Origin: Epiperipatus broadwayi | Taxonomy: Eukaryota > Onychophora > Udeonychophora > Euonychophora > Peripatidae | Direction: 5' to 3' | Assembly (NCBI GenBank): GCA_028023455.1 | Contig: JAQFVV010000049.1 | Coordinates: 6,666,855-6,730,854 of the forward strand | DNA: 64,000 bases | Part shown: positions 48,747 to 59,987 of the stretch, piece after piece | Layout of the letters: the number at the start of each line of letters is the position of its first letter | Numbering within the stretch: position 1 is the stretch's first letter | Notes under the pieces: model-generated | The model's database searches: none | What the model saw: the letters and a program-made list of their open reading frames with translations, nothing else | What the model was told of the DNA's origin: nothing | Program-made: the position numbers and the translations under genes

Positions 48747-48896
48747 AGTTGCAATGTTGACTGTCTATATAAACATATTCGACCATATATAAAGTGGATT
48801 TCCTGTTATTGCTTAAAAGAGGTTGCTTTGACAACAGAGGAGATTGTTGATTGTTATTGATATTAGTATCATTTAAATATTGGCTGCTTTCAGGTA
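48747..48896 (+). repeat. H repeat, copy 1
   Basis: A ~150-bp block with AGTTGCAATGTTGACTG, CCATATATAAAGTGGATTTC, TTGCTTTGACAACA, AGATTGTTGATTGTTATTGA and GGCTGCTTTCAGGTAT. It immediately precedes foldback G2. Copies 2 and 3 lie at 52300-52459 and 52643-52791; copy 3 immediately precedes G3. Confidence 0.65.
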
Positions 48897-48916
48897 TATA
48901 TATATATATAATTTTT

Positions 48917-49806
48917 GGTTTCCAGTTTCATTTTGCAAAACAATAGGTTATTATTTATCATTTCAAAAGTTCAAAAATAGATAAAATATATGACAGTCAG
49001 TATTATTGTATTATTTAGGGATTTTGCTACATTTTCATACATAAAACTTAATTTTAGATGCAATATCTATTTATATGACTGCCTTCTTTTGTCTATTATA
49101 AATGTGAGTAATCACTAATTACTAGATCATAGTACATCCCTATTAAGTGATTTCCTATCCACATCTACATGTTAGTTTCTAGTTTTAAGATTTACGTTAA
49201 TAAGGGATTTAAATCTGAATATAGTCCAATTGAACTAGATTTGTGAAAACTGAGTGTTTTGGCTCTATATCATGTCACTGGCAAAGTCCTTAAGTCAAAA
49301 GATAATCTGCATTAAAAATAGGACAACAGTAAATAGTGATTTAATTAGGACTTCCATTTATTTATTTTTTATTGATTACCAAATTTAGAATAATTAACAA
49401 AAATAAAATAATAGTTGTTTCTTTTAAACAGAATTGTGTTTTAAATCTAAAATACTCAGATTTTTCATAAATCTAATTCAATCTAATTCAGATGTACTAC
49501 ATCCAGATTCAAATCTCTCATTAGAAAAGGTCTTGAGTGAGAAACTATCATGTTGATATAGATAAGACAGCAATGGATAGGAAAATAATATGTACTATGA
49601 TTTAATATTTATTGATTACTCACATTTATAGAAAATGGAAGAAGAAAACTAATATAAATATATCTTCCATCTAGAATTGAGATTTTATGACTGAAAATGT
49701 AGAAAATTCCTATATAATAGATTACCATAGAATGAGATATACTTTGATTAATTCTTAACTTTTGATATGGTAAATAATAACCCATTGCTTAGTAAAATGA
49801 AACTAG
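48917..49806. repeat. Large foldback G2 with hammerhead relics in both arms
   Basis: The left arm starts TTTCCAGTTTCATTTTGCAA, and the right arm ends with its inverted relative, CATTGCTTAGTAAAATGAAA. Internal matches include TTAATTTTAGATGCAATATC against CCATCTAGAATTGAG. Decayed hammerheads lie at about 49170-49204 (TTAGTTTCTAGTTTTAAG, minus sense) and 49518-49555 (AAAGGTCTTGAGTGAGAAAC, plus sense). The spacer (about 49315-49450) is in the opposite orientation to that of G1. It shares G1's right flank (GAGCTACACAA). Confidence 0.7.
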
Positions 49807-50068
49807 TTTTGGTAACACACTTTCTAGAACAAAATATGTTAATCTAAGAGCTACACAAAAAAATACATTAGCCACTGTATTGTTTGTAAATGATTTATCA
49901 AATTATATACATCACATAAATTATTGCAATAGAAGGTAACATAAGAATATTATATTTATTAATAAAGTTATAATGCGAATTCAAATGCAAAATGATATAG
50001 TCTTACATTAATACATTTTGTTCTAGAAGTTGAGTTATCAAATTTAACAAATTATGTATATTTATATA

Positions 50069-52271
50069 CAGGCAAACCCCTACTTATGAACACTCCAGTT
50101 ATAAACATTTCACTATTACATAATCGCTTTTGTACTTTAGATCTTTATCTATGCACATACTTTCATGTATAATTAGTGCTATATACTGTAGAAAGAAATG
50201 GATATTCAAAATTGTACAGTATTTTAGTACTTTAATAATTAAAAAAAATCCTTTTAGTAATTAATACTACAAATTTACAGTATCTGATTTAAAAAAACTA
50301 TTTACATACATTAGTAATTGAATTTTTTTCTAAAGAAAGATATACTTCGGAATTTAGAAAATAATTAAAAGTATATTTTAGAGAACAATAAGAACTTATA
50401 TAAAATACAGTAAATCTTCCCATCTCTCTCACATTAATTACTATTATTTTTAATATTGTCACAGACTATTTTGAACAGGATCGTCTTGATTAGTGCTTGT
50501 TTTTAAAAGTAGTTTGTGTGCAATTACATTACATATACACTGTATATATTTCCGTTTTGGTGATTTTTTTCCATTATTATTAATTAAAAACATGAGTGAG
50601 AAACAAAAAAAAACAAAAACAGCAGTGTTGATACAACCAAATAAATGATCAAGACAAAAATGAATATAATTAAATGTTCTGAAATGGTGAATCTTTTGCT
50701 TCAATCGCATATTCATGTAATTTAAACCAATCAGCAATATATACAACTGTGAAAAACAAAAACAAAATTAAGGAATATATTAAAATTGTGGAAATATTTC
50801 TTCAATGATTGTTTCAAAAAGACATGGCAGAGTAATGAATAAAATAGAGAAATCTTTGGCTTTATGGATTAAAGATCAACATCAAAAAGGCATCCCAGTG
50901 AGTTTATCAATTATTCAATCTAAGGTTCTTTATTTGCATGAAGATTGGAAGAAAGAATTAAAAAAAAGACTCTGCTGTTGAATTTGTAATGAGCAGCAGC
51001 TAGTTTCACAAATTTAAAATGAGATATTCTGTACATAATATTAAATGTACTGGGGAAGGTGCCAGCACAGATAAGAAAGCTGTCAGTGAATTTATTTCCA
51101 CTTTCTCTAATATCATTAAAGATGGAGCTTATTTTCCATATCTAGTCTTCAATGTAGATGGAACAGGATTATTTTGGAAAAAAGTGCTTGCATGTACATA
51201 TTTAGCAAAGGAAGAATTAGTTGCATCTAGGCATAAACCTTTTAAAAACATATTAACATTACTTCTTGGAGGTAATTTAGCTGGTGATTTTAAATTGAAG
51301 CCAATGCTAATTTATCAGACAGAAAATCCCTAGAGCATTGAAAGGAAAAGATAAAAGAATGCTTCCAGTCATTTGGAAATAAATACTAAAGCCTGAGCTA
51401 CTGCACAGCTTTTTCAAAATTGGTTCTCACATCATTTTGTGCCTTCTGTTAGGCAATATTGTAATGAGAATAATTACCATTTAAAACACTATTGCTCATA
51501 GACAATTTTCCTGGACATCTAAAATCTCTCTAATATTTATATCCAGAAGTTAATGTTGTGTTTATTCTCCCCAATACCACAAGTGAAATGCAACCTATGG
51601 ATCAAACTGTGATAGCTACATTTGACTCAAGAAATCAAGGCAATTGACAAGGAAGGTGTACCTACATTTAGAGATTTTTGGAAAAGTTATAATATATGGA
51701 ATGCAATAAATATATCCATAAATGATGAATGCTTCTATGGGCATTGAAGAAACTCCTGAAGATATCACAACTGAAATATTCAATATAATGAATGAATTAA
51801 ATTTAGATATCACTGATGAAGATATTGATGAGTTAATGCAATCTCACTCAGAACCTCTATCAAATGAAGACTTGATTAAACTACAAGAGATGAATAAAAT
51901 ACAAAATGAAGAACCTGATAATGAATCTATTGTTAAGAGTTTGACAATCAAGAATATAAATGAAGCCTTCATGCATCTTGACAAATTTTTGACCATCATG
52001 GAAGATTGGGATCCCATTGGAGAGTGTATATCTCATGTATGAAGGGGAATAGAAAAAGTCACAGAATGTTATAGAATTCTTTATCAAGAGAAGAAAAAGA
52101 ATACTATTCAATTAACCCTTGGTAAATTTATAAACAAAACCCCAGATACTAATCAATAAAAAATGAATATTGTATTTTGAAAAACCTTTTTTTTTACATC
52201 TACTTTCAAACAATTTCAACTTCCAAATACACACCAGGAAACAATTAAGTTTGTAACTAAGGGAGTGCTTG
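50069..52271 (+). mobile_element. Tigger DNA transposon, decayed copy 2, nested in the foldback array
   Basis: The left end CAGGCAAACCCCTACTTATG follows TA. The right end, reverse complemented, begins CAAGCACTCCCTTAGTTACA, so the last bases and the right TA have mutated. It is about 2.2 kb. It keeps the 5' untranslated block missing from copy 1 (about 50160-50310). It lies inside the foldback/H array: array sequence (ATCAAATTTAACAAATTATG then TATATTTATA) stops at its left end and H copies follow on its right. It therefore inserted after the array formed. Confidence 0.85.
50592..52042 (+). pseudogene. Tigger transposase (TIGD1-like), broken, copy 2
   Basis: It starts MSEK at 50592 and carries the same protein as copy 1 in several frames. 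The N-terminal helix-turn-helix region (50660-50760) is frameshifted. SLHNIK-like VHNIKCTGEGASTDKKA is at 51019. The first catalytic motif is NVDGTGLFWKK (Asp kept, following Glu changed to Gly). LAKEELVASRHK and LLGGNLAGDFKLKPMLIYQT are intact and are deleted in copy 1. The second catalytic motif reads LIDNFPGH and the third, QPMDQ, is intact (about 51592). The acidic tail (51722-52042) ends DPIGECISHV. A stop at about 51332 and several frameshifts inactivate it. Confidence 0.9.
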
Positions 52272-52299
52272 TGTGTATGTATATATATATATATATATT

Positions 52300-52459
52300 A
52301 ATGTTGTAATCTTTACAGTCTTTATAAACTTATCAGACCATATATACATGTAGATTTCCACTTTTATTGTTTAAAGGAAGTTATCTTGACAACATATTGA
52401 GATTGTTGGTTGCAATTAATATTGGTATTGTTTATGTGTTGACTGCTTTCCTGTAGTTA
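52300..52459 (+). repeat. H repeat, copy 2
   Basis: It matches copy 1 through ATGTTGTAATCTTTAC, CCATATATACATGTAGATTT, TTATCTTGACAACATATTGA, GATTGTTGGTTGCAATTAAT and TTGACTGCTTTC. It follows the right end of the second Tigger and is separated from copy 3 by about 180 bp of unassigned sequence. Confidence 0.6.
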
Positions 52460-52642
52460 CATTTGTAAACCTATCTGGGTTGAGCATTATTAACTTTATT
52501 ATCTAAGTAATTCATAGTTGGAGTGAAGTTTGAAAGTTATAATTGACTATTTGTTAATCTATTTTTAGAACAGGTTATGTTTACCTGTTCAATTAGGTTT
52601 ATTTAAACTTTTTTGAATTAATAATAATAGTTTTTATAGCAA

Positions 52643-52791
52643 AGTTGCAATATTTATTATCTATGTACAATATTAGAACATATATAAAGATGGATTTCCA
52701 CCTTTATTTTTTAAAGAACATTGCTTTGACAACATATTTAGATTGTTGATTATTATTGATATTGATTAAGTATTGACTGGTTTCAGGTATT
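52643..52791 (+). repeat. H repeat, copy 3
   Basis: AAGTTGCAATATTTATTATC, CATATATAAAGATGGATTTC, TTGCTTTGACAACATATTTA and TATTGACTGGTTTCAGGTAT match copy 1 in order. Foldback half-element G3 follows directly, as G2 follows copy 1. Confidence 0.65.
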
Positions 52792-52805
52792 TACATATAT
52801 ATATA

Positions 52806-53265
52806 GTTGTTGGATTTCCAGTTTCATTTTACTAAGAAATACATTATTATTTAGCATATCAAAAGTTAAGAATAGATCAATATATATAAAAATCTGTGTT
52901 ATACTATTATCTAAGAATTTTGCTACATTTTCATTAATAAAAGCTCAATTTTAGATGCAAGGTCTATTTATATTGATCTTCCTCTCTGCCTATTTTAAAT
53001 GTAAATACTAGATTATAGTACCTCCCTATCCACTACTGCTCATTTATATCCACAGATTGGTTTTTAGTTTAAGACTTTTATTAGTGAGGAATTTGAACTT
53101 GATATATAGATAATCTAAACTAGATTTATGAAAAATCTGAATGTTTTGAATCCAAAACATCTTATTGGCAAATCCGTATGTTAGAATAATGATTTTAGTT
53201 TCATTTTTATTGATTACTCAGATTTAAAATAAATATTTCTTTTAAAAAGCATTGTGTAAACTGTA
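52806..53265. repeat. Half foldback G3 with hammerhead relic
   Basis: Only the left arm and part of the spacer are present. TTTCCAGTTTCATTTTACTA, AAAAGCTCAATTTTAGATGC and TTGATTACTCAGATTTAAAA match G1/G2 in order, then similarity ends at about 53265. The hammerhead relic (53053-53092, minus sense) reads CCTCA, CTAATAA, AAGTCTTAAACTA, AAAACC, AATCTGTGG: two core changes in CUGAUGA and one in GAAA. The spacer orientation is that of G2. Confidence 0.6.
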
Positions 53266-55734
53266 GACATATGATTTTTTTGTTGTTGTTGTTGTTAAGT
53301 ACTAAACTTGTGATTAATGATCTATTGTTATGAATTCATGTTACAATGATCGAAGAAAGTAAAAAAAATAGATTTGTAATCTGTACGTACATGTCATTAT
53401 TGTAAAATTTAGCATATTGTTAGTATTGTTATTGGTCTATAGGTTTATAGATTTTTTTATAATTTTATTTTAATAACTATTGCTACTGGTTCTGTAGTTG
53501 TGGAACAATTATGAGTCTTTCAGTATTTCAAGTAAATATATTGATCTAATGAGACAAAAAAATTATATGAAAGGACTAGGTTACAGCTACTGCATATGCT
53601 TTAAAAGTGAATTACAAGTGTTTCATAGGAAATAAAATATATTTTATTTTTTAATTTCATTTTTGACACACTACCATTCTTTAGTAAGAATATACTATAT
53701 TCCAAAGAATGCATTATATTCAATATTTTAAAAGTCAAATATTTCCTGAAATTATGTCTTTTTAAATTTTATTTTCTACTCAATTATTTATGGAAGTATT
53801 CTATCAAAATTAATATATTTAATGAGTTTCATATTTTATATAATTTCATTTACGCGTATATATTTTTTCAATTACTTTTTAACTTTATCAGAAGTAAAGA
53901 TTTCATGATATAATAGTTAGCATATTATATGAATTTTCTTGACTCTAATCCGAGATATCTAAGCCTTGAATTTTTTAAGCACGGATTGGCTTGATATTTT
54001 TATTGTAGAACGGCAATTCACAAGTTATATTCTTAATCCCCCAGTAATAATGAGTAAATTATACTTTTCTATTCTTAGATATATGATAAAGATCATAGTT
54101 TGATGGTGTCAAGAGTGCTGATCTAGACTGTAAAAGTAGAAACAAAGATCGTAATATAATGCAATCTTCTCTCCTACAGAGATGAGTATGCCTTACATCT
54201 ATAAGCAGTGAATTCGTACTATCTGTAAAATATGAATTACAAATTCTTTTTATAACTTCATTTATTTATGCTGCCTTTTATGATTAAAGGCAGAGGTAAA
54301 GTGGTAGACCAAAAACTAAGGGTCCACGAATCAAAGCTAACAAAGCGATTATTATTGATTGCCAAACATTGTATGGCTATGGTGATTTCTCAAATAACAA
54401 ACCATTGATTACTTGACTATAGTTTTGATTGTTTGTCTACTTTTTTTACATATCAAAATATTTTTTTAAATCTCAGAATAACTGAAGATTTTTTAAATAT
54501 TTGAATATTTTTTTATTCTACAGCCTCTGATAATTTATTTTAGAAAAACAATTCAATAAAAGTTTCTATTATATAAACCTCAGCATGAGTTTTATTATGT
54601 GTATTTTAATTTAAAAGTTGCTGCTATAATCTCCAGGGCATAATTTTTATGTATTTAATGTTATTATGAAAGTTTGCCTATTGGTTTATCAATATTTTGA
54701 TTTTATTGCCATTTTCCTTCCAACTAGTTGGAGCAGATGACATGTTCTCAAGAAAAAAATACTTAATGGCCTTATTTTCATTTTAAAATTATAAATCATT
54801 TAAAACTAGAAAAGTAAACTTTTATTTACAATAAATATACTGCTCATTGAAAGTGTTAAACGTGGCATTTTAATAGAAACTCATTTAACAAACTTAATTA
54901 TAATTGTGCATATAAAATACTGTTTTAATTATGATAAAATATTAATAAAAGCTGATTTCTTATTAATTAAACATAAAAAAAAAAAAAATACAGGTAGCTA
55001 AAAGTAATCATTTGCACCTGTTTTTTTTTTATTATTTCTCTACGCTTGTCTATATATTAGCATTGGTTTTTATTCTTATTAATTTGTATATTTTTATAGG
55101 AAATGTAAATATACAATATTAATAAATACATCACTTTCAAATTATATATAAGTTGATGGCAATGACTGTTTTTCATGTACAGCACTTTATTTCCAGAAAA
55201 CCAGCAAGTATAAATTCGCCATTTATATATGCTACCCCAACTTTTATTAAAATGGGTTTCTAGCATGTTATATTATTTAAGATCAAATTTAAATCCCTGA
55301 CAGATGTAACAAAATATAATTTTAGTAACACTGATAAATACGAAAACTAAGAAAAATGTCATCTACGTAATATTATTAAATATAGCAATTTTAACATTGT
55401 ATTTGAATAACTACAAATAACTTCTTTTCCAGTGGGCTATTAATATCATTATATCACCTCTTTGTTTATAATTTCTACCCCATTTCTTCTCTGGGTCTAT
55501 ATTTTATTTTTAATAATATCAGTTGTTAGAAAGTACTTCACTATAAGATCTGCGGTTTCAGTATAAATGATAATTTCATACTTGCAGACTTTCTAATAAA
55601 AAATAATAATACAACAATATTGACAGCACATAGAAAAAAGTCATTTCAGTTATCTTACATGTAAATATATTGTATATACAATGTATGAGTATAAATATAT
55701 GCAGCTTAACAACAGCAAGAGCACTAGAAAATAT
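53266..55734. other. AT-rich DNA, no gene seen
   Basis: A short GTT microsatellite at 53279 and homopolymer runs. None of the reading frames has recognisable content, and no repeat family was assigned. Confidence 0.5.
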
Positions 55735-55870
55735 TTACCTTATTAAAACAGGCAAAACTCTCCATATAGTAGTGCCACTCAGTGTAAACCAGAATAATCA
55801 ATGGATGCCAGAAGACTTGTGCATGAAATCCCTATCTAGTGCCTACTCATCTAATATCCCAGTACCCATA

Positions 55871-55912
55871 TCCCCAAACTAGTTTCTAGCTTGTGGCTTT
55901 CATCAGTGAGGA
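55871..55912 (-). ncRNA. Type I hammerhead ribozyme (left arm)
   Basis: On the minus strand: stem I TCCTCA, core CTGATGA (plus 55900-55906), stem II AAGCCACAAGCTA, core GAAA, stem III within ACTAGT, U at the cleavage position (GUU triplet), stem I return TGGGGA (plus 55871-55876). Stem I has 6 pairs with one U-G wobble. Weak points are stem II (A-A at its base, AGC/GCT inside, one further mismatch) and a tiny stem III (AC/GT with a 2-nt loop). All core bases are present. It may cleave poorly or only as a dimer. Confidence 0.65.
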
Positions 55913-56300
55913 ACCTTTGATCTGAGAGCACTGCACATAGATCTTAGGATCTAATGCAACCCTCCAGCAAACACCTTTTATCTCTACTTAACTACAAAAC
56001 TATGAGAAAAAAATTGAAAACACAATAATATTTTCAATCCAAGCTTATTAGCTTCTATAGTCATATAGGTCTGAACTCAGTTCAGTACTTATACATTTTG
56101 GTGTCTTTGGTTCTTTAATAACCATAGCCATCACTATCATATTAGGCAGGATTGATATTAAACCACTAAACATCACATGATCACCATTTCTTATAATTGC
56201 TCATAACTATTATCAAAACAGTCAAGTAGAGATAAAAGATGGCTGCTGGAGGGTTGCATTAGATCCTAAGATCTACATGCAATGCTCTCAGATCCAAAGC

Positions 56301-56340
56301 TCCTCACTGATGAAAGCTACAAGCTAGAAACTAGTCTGCA
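56301..56340 (+). ncRNA. Hammerhead ribozyme (right arm), stem I damaged
   Basis: TCCTCA (56301-56306), core CTGATGA (56307-56313), stem II AGCT/AGCT around ACA with an A-A base mismatch, core GAAA (56327-56330), ACTAGT (56330-56335), and C56336 giving a GUC triplet. The return strand TGCAAA pairs with stem I for only two bases, because the GGGG-containing part kept in the left arm is deleted here. The core is intact but activity is doubtful. Confidence 0.5.
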
Positions 56341-56528
56341 AATATTAGATGAGTAGGCACTAGATAGGGATTTTATGCAGAAGTCTTCTGGCATCCATTG
56401 AGTACTCTGGCTTGCACTGAGTGGCACTACTGTATGGAGAGTTTTGCCTATTTTAATAACATTTATAAATAAGCATAAGAAATGGTAATCATGTAATATT
56501 TACCTTCATAAAAATGATAGAACTATAA

Positions 56529-56530
<2 letters not shown>

Positions 56531-56566
<36 letters not shown>

Positions 56567-56576
56567 CAACAACAAT
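56531..56576. repeat. AAT/AAC microsatellite
   Basis: About eleven AAT units followed by several AAC units. The LTR retrotransposon inserted at its right edge, duplicating ATAT. Confidence 0.9.
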
Positions 56577-56578
56577 AT

Positions 56579-59014
56579 TGTGCCAGTCCGTGTATAACGG
56601 CCATGCACAAAATGGCTGTTTGCTGAAGATTCAGCACAGCTTACATGTATCACATGAAAATTATAATTTTAATACGATTTATTAAATTATAATTCAGAGG
56701 GGAAGTGGGAGGTATGGATATAGTACATAAATAAATGGGTTTGGGCTATATTATATTCTTATTATAACCACAGTACAAGTGTATGCAGTATATATATGTT
56801 TTAATAATTTATTCAACTAGCAAACCTGTCTAAAAAAAAAAAAAGGGGGAAAATAAGTTGTAATATTTGTTTATGTGTAGAACAGTTTTTTTTTTTGTTG
56901 TTGTATTTTACTACTTATAAATGTTCGAACACACATATATAGAAATGTATTTTTATTTTTTATTATTTTCCTAAAAAAAGAAAAGAAAATTCTAAATAGT
57001 TAAAAATTTTTGCATTTATTGGAATTTATCTTTTCTAATTGTTAGAATGAGAGGGTTTGAAATTAATTAATTAAATTTGTAAAGGGAAAAAACCTTTTTG
57101 CTAATTACAATCTACTTTCAACCGAAGAAAATGTTTTGTATAAAAGAATTTTCGGTTGATCGTGAATAAAGATAAAATAGATTTTATCTAAGAAAGGAAT
57201 GTAAGCACAATGGGTGTCAAGTACTCAATATGGAAGCTTGCAAAAATGTACTTTAATAAATAAAAAGGTAAAAGAATGTAGAAAGGTATATGAAGGTATA
57301 ATTAAATTTATTATTAGCTGATGCAATAGCTCGTAAAGGGGGTATGACAATTGGACTATTTGGGCTATATGTGCTGCTTACTGGGGGCTTTGAGTTAGTC
57401 AAGTACTAGCTTGCTAAAGCGTGCGGACCAAGGGAGAATAGCCTGCTAAAGAGTGCGGACAAGTTAATGCTAGCTTGCAAAAGCATTCCAATGTCAAAGA
57501 TTTAGAAAGTTAAATCTTGTCTCCCGCTAGTCTAAAAAAATGGAACAGTATAGAGATTTGTGAAAAACAATCCGACAGAGAGAAAGGAGAAAATGAACTG
57601 TGTCTGTTAAAATTATAATCACTTGGTTATTTCCCAGAAAAAGAATTTGAAAAATTAGCATTTAGCAAGGATCGTTAAGTGGAGTTTGGAAAATGATCAA
57701 CAACATGGATTCTCAATACGTTTAAATAGAAAAAAAAAAAAAAACGAAAGACGAATCATAGTTGGAGAACTGCAATTTATTTAGGATCTACTTGCCCTAA
57801 TCAGCTGTGTGCGATATACATATATACGGGAGAAGTATACTTACAGATCCGATAAGTTGAAAGATGGTTCGATTATACGTTCCGGGTTATTATCCTACCA
57901 TGGAGTAGACTTTCAGCCGTAGTACACCACCTGTTTGGCTATCAAGTCCGAAGATGCCTTAGAAGAAATAGCAGACCCTGATGACAAGAAAGACTCAAAG
58001 TATATCGGTGAGTGGAAGCCTTATCTGCCCTATGAAGTAGCCGTGTGGCCCAGGAAGTTCAAATTGAATACAAGAACAAGTTTAGAGGAGCGTGTATAGT
58101 TGGTTATATATATATATATTTTTTATATTCTATTATATTTTTTTTTTCTCTCTCATTTATGTTCTTTGTAAAAAAAATTTTTATGATATATATATTATTA
58201 CTGCATACCTTGTTATATGGATTTATTACTCTAAAGTGGGAAGGAATATAGGGCACACCCATTGTGTAATCTTTTAGATATTGTTTTTTTTTCTTTTATA
58301 TATCTTGGGGTCATATGTATATGCATCGGTGGAGGGTAAATATAATTTAAATATTTTTTATATATATTGGACTTATATGTATGCATTAGTGGAGGATAAA
58401 TATAATAATCTGGGGATAATAAATATTCACTTTTGTAATTAAAATCGTTTACAAGTTTTTGACTTAGCTTTAAAATAATTATTAAGTTATTAGTACAGAT
58501 ATATAGTTTTTTTTTAATCAAAATGCAAATCCACATAGTTAACCTGAGATTTATAGAATATAAAGTGAGCTAGATAGGGATAACTTACTGGGGAGTTGGA
58601 TTGTTTCTTTTATTTTAGTCCGAACGTCTCGAAATATTCATATTCGTTAATGACTAGTCACATTTTACACACTCTTTCGGGAAAGAAAATGAATAAGTAT
58701 AATCTTGAACGGGAGTGGTGCTAGAGACTGAAGGAAATATTCAGTACTCTTAAAGGTGTGTAAGGACACTTTAATTAGTCAACGTATAATTAATCGGCTA
58801 ATGAAACAATTTAACAAGGAAGGTCTGGATGGGCCTAATTTTAGGTTCAATCTACTTCCTCTAATAATTTCTTTGAGGTATTTACTCATATTTAATCAAA
58901 AATATTTTAGAGAATTATTATCGATGTCCCAGTCTGTAGCATACATCACTTCATGCTCGGTGCGTATGAGAGTCTAACCATGCAAGACCACTACAGGGTC
59001 GTCGAACCGGTACA
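56579..59014 (+). repeat. 5' LTR (2436 bp)
   Basis: Unusually long for an LTR. It is almost identical to the 3' LTR; differences include single substitutions, poly-A length, and 19 bp (CTAACCATGCAAGACCACT at about 58976) missing from the 3' LTR. Within it, around 57950-58100, one frame is open and reads DALEEIADPDDKKDSKYIGE then WKPYLPYEVAVWPRKF, unlike the AT-rich rest. CGGTGAGT inside it is a strong splice-donor match. Frames downstream of this are AT-repeat artefacts. Confidence 0.93.
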
Positions 59015-59020
59015 GAAAAA

Positions 59021-59038
59021 TGGCGCCTCAATCGTGGT
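59021..59038 (+). other. Primer binding site
   Basis: TGGCGCCTCAATCGTGG starts 6 bp after the 5' LTR. The first seven bases match the complement of the tRNA-Lys 3' end (TGGCGCC...), as in many retroviruses and gypsy elements. The later bases diverge, so the primer identity is tentative. Confidence 0.6.
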
Positions 59039-59554
59039 AAAGACAAACGAGGTTAAGATGAAAAAAGATAGTATTAGTAGAAATTTATACTATATTTTCG
59101 TGGTTTCAAAACAAATTGAGGACAGCTAAGTTAAGAGAAGAACGTTGTAAATGAGATAGGATTTTAATAATGGTGTAAGAGAAGGTTGAAATATATGGTT
59201 TTGATTATTTAGTTATAAGATTTTTTCTTTTTCGAGCAAAAATTTATTATCGTGAACGAAATAAATTATTAACAGAAGTTAGATAAATAATTCTGTCATT
59301 TATTAGGGCATATAAGTAGAATGGGGCATTTGAAATTTTTTGTTATATTATCACACGTTTGAGTAAATTGTCATTAGAAATCAGGGAATGTGCTTGGAGG
59401 AAAGGGCGATTAGTAGGGCATAGCGTAAGACGTGGTGTACTGCGAATTTACTATACGAAATTAAATTAAATATTTTTCTGGAATTGAGTTAATAAATGTT
59501 AGTATAAAGGTAAGAATACCTTGACTTTCAAGTTTAGTAAATCTAAACCCGTAA

Positions 59555-59974
59555 ATGCTTATGAGAGCAGGGAAAATCAGAATGGAACAGGCAATAATCA
59601 GTGAAATGCTAGTAAACCTGTCTGAAGAACAGGAAGTGAACTGTCAGAAAAACGAACTAGGAAAGGAAAAAGAATGCTTAAAGGAAATGATGGAAGATTT
59701 CGCAAACCTTGTGAAAAAGGAAATGGCTAAAATGTCAAAAGAAGTAGAAAGATGGAGAACAGAGAGGGCTAAACAAGAGGAAAATATCGTTCAGAAAATA
59801 GAGGAAATGCGAAGCGAATTAGTACAAGAAATAGATTTAAGATTTCAAAAGTGGAAAATGAAATGTGATAAATCTAAGCAAACTAAGGAGGATGAGATAG
59901 AAGCAAATATAAGAGATAGTCAGTCAGTTAAGTTAGGGCCAGAGGAGACAAAGCAGGACACAGAAATGGAGTAA
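59555..59974 (+). CDS. Coiled-coil protein of the LTR retrotransposon (Gag N-terminal part?)
   Basis: A 139-residue, highly charged, Glu/Lys-rich protein with long heptad-like helical stretches (e.g. EEQEVNCQKNELGKEKECLK, KEMAKMSKEVERWRTERAKQ). It has no enzyme motif, signal peptide or membrane segment. The start shown is the first ATG of the open frame; MEQAI nine codons further in is an alternative. It ends 13 bp before the Gag ATG. The Gag frame is also open back to about 59938, so the two frames overlap by roughly 36 bp in a +1 relation. It may be the N-terminal coiled-coil part of one Gag, joined by frameshifting or split by a mutation. Function is inferred from position only. Confidence 0.65.
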   Translation: MLMRAGKIRMEQAIISEMLVNLSEEQEVNCQKNELGKEKECLKEMMEDFANLVKKEMAKMSKEVERWRTERAKQEENIVQKIEEMRSELVQEIDLRFQKWKMKCDKSKQTKEDEIEANIRDSQSVKLGPEETKQDTEME

Positions 59975-59987
59975 CAAACAAAATAGG

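Larger units (their letters stand above)
55735..56455. repeat. Foldback element with a hammerhead in each arm
   Basis: The left arm (55735-55997) and right arm (56212-56455) are inverted copies around a ~215-bp spacer. Outer ends are CAGGCAAAACTCTCCATATA / TATGGAGAGTTTTGCC. Inner matches include GTAGTGCCACTCAGTG, AATGGATGCCAGAAGACTT, CCCTATCTAGTGCCTACTCA, GATCTTAGGATCTAATGCAA and CCCTCCAGC. The right arm has lost about 12 bp just after its hammerhead. The hammerheads (55871-55912 minus, 56301-56340 plus) point towards the outer ends. The 70-residue frame across the left arm is chance. Confidence 0.85.

Noticed and set aside
58045-58536. Small proteins inside the LTRs (also at 63046-63520)
   Set aside because: Identical pairs arise because the LTRs are repeats. 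Most of their length is translated TA repeats. The upstream frame around 57930-58110 is the only coding-like part and is reported as a finding.
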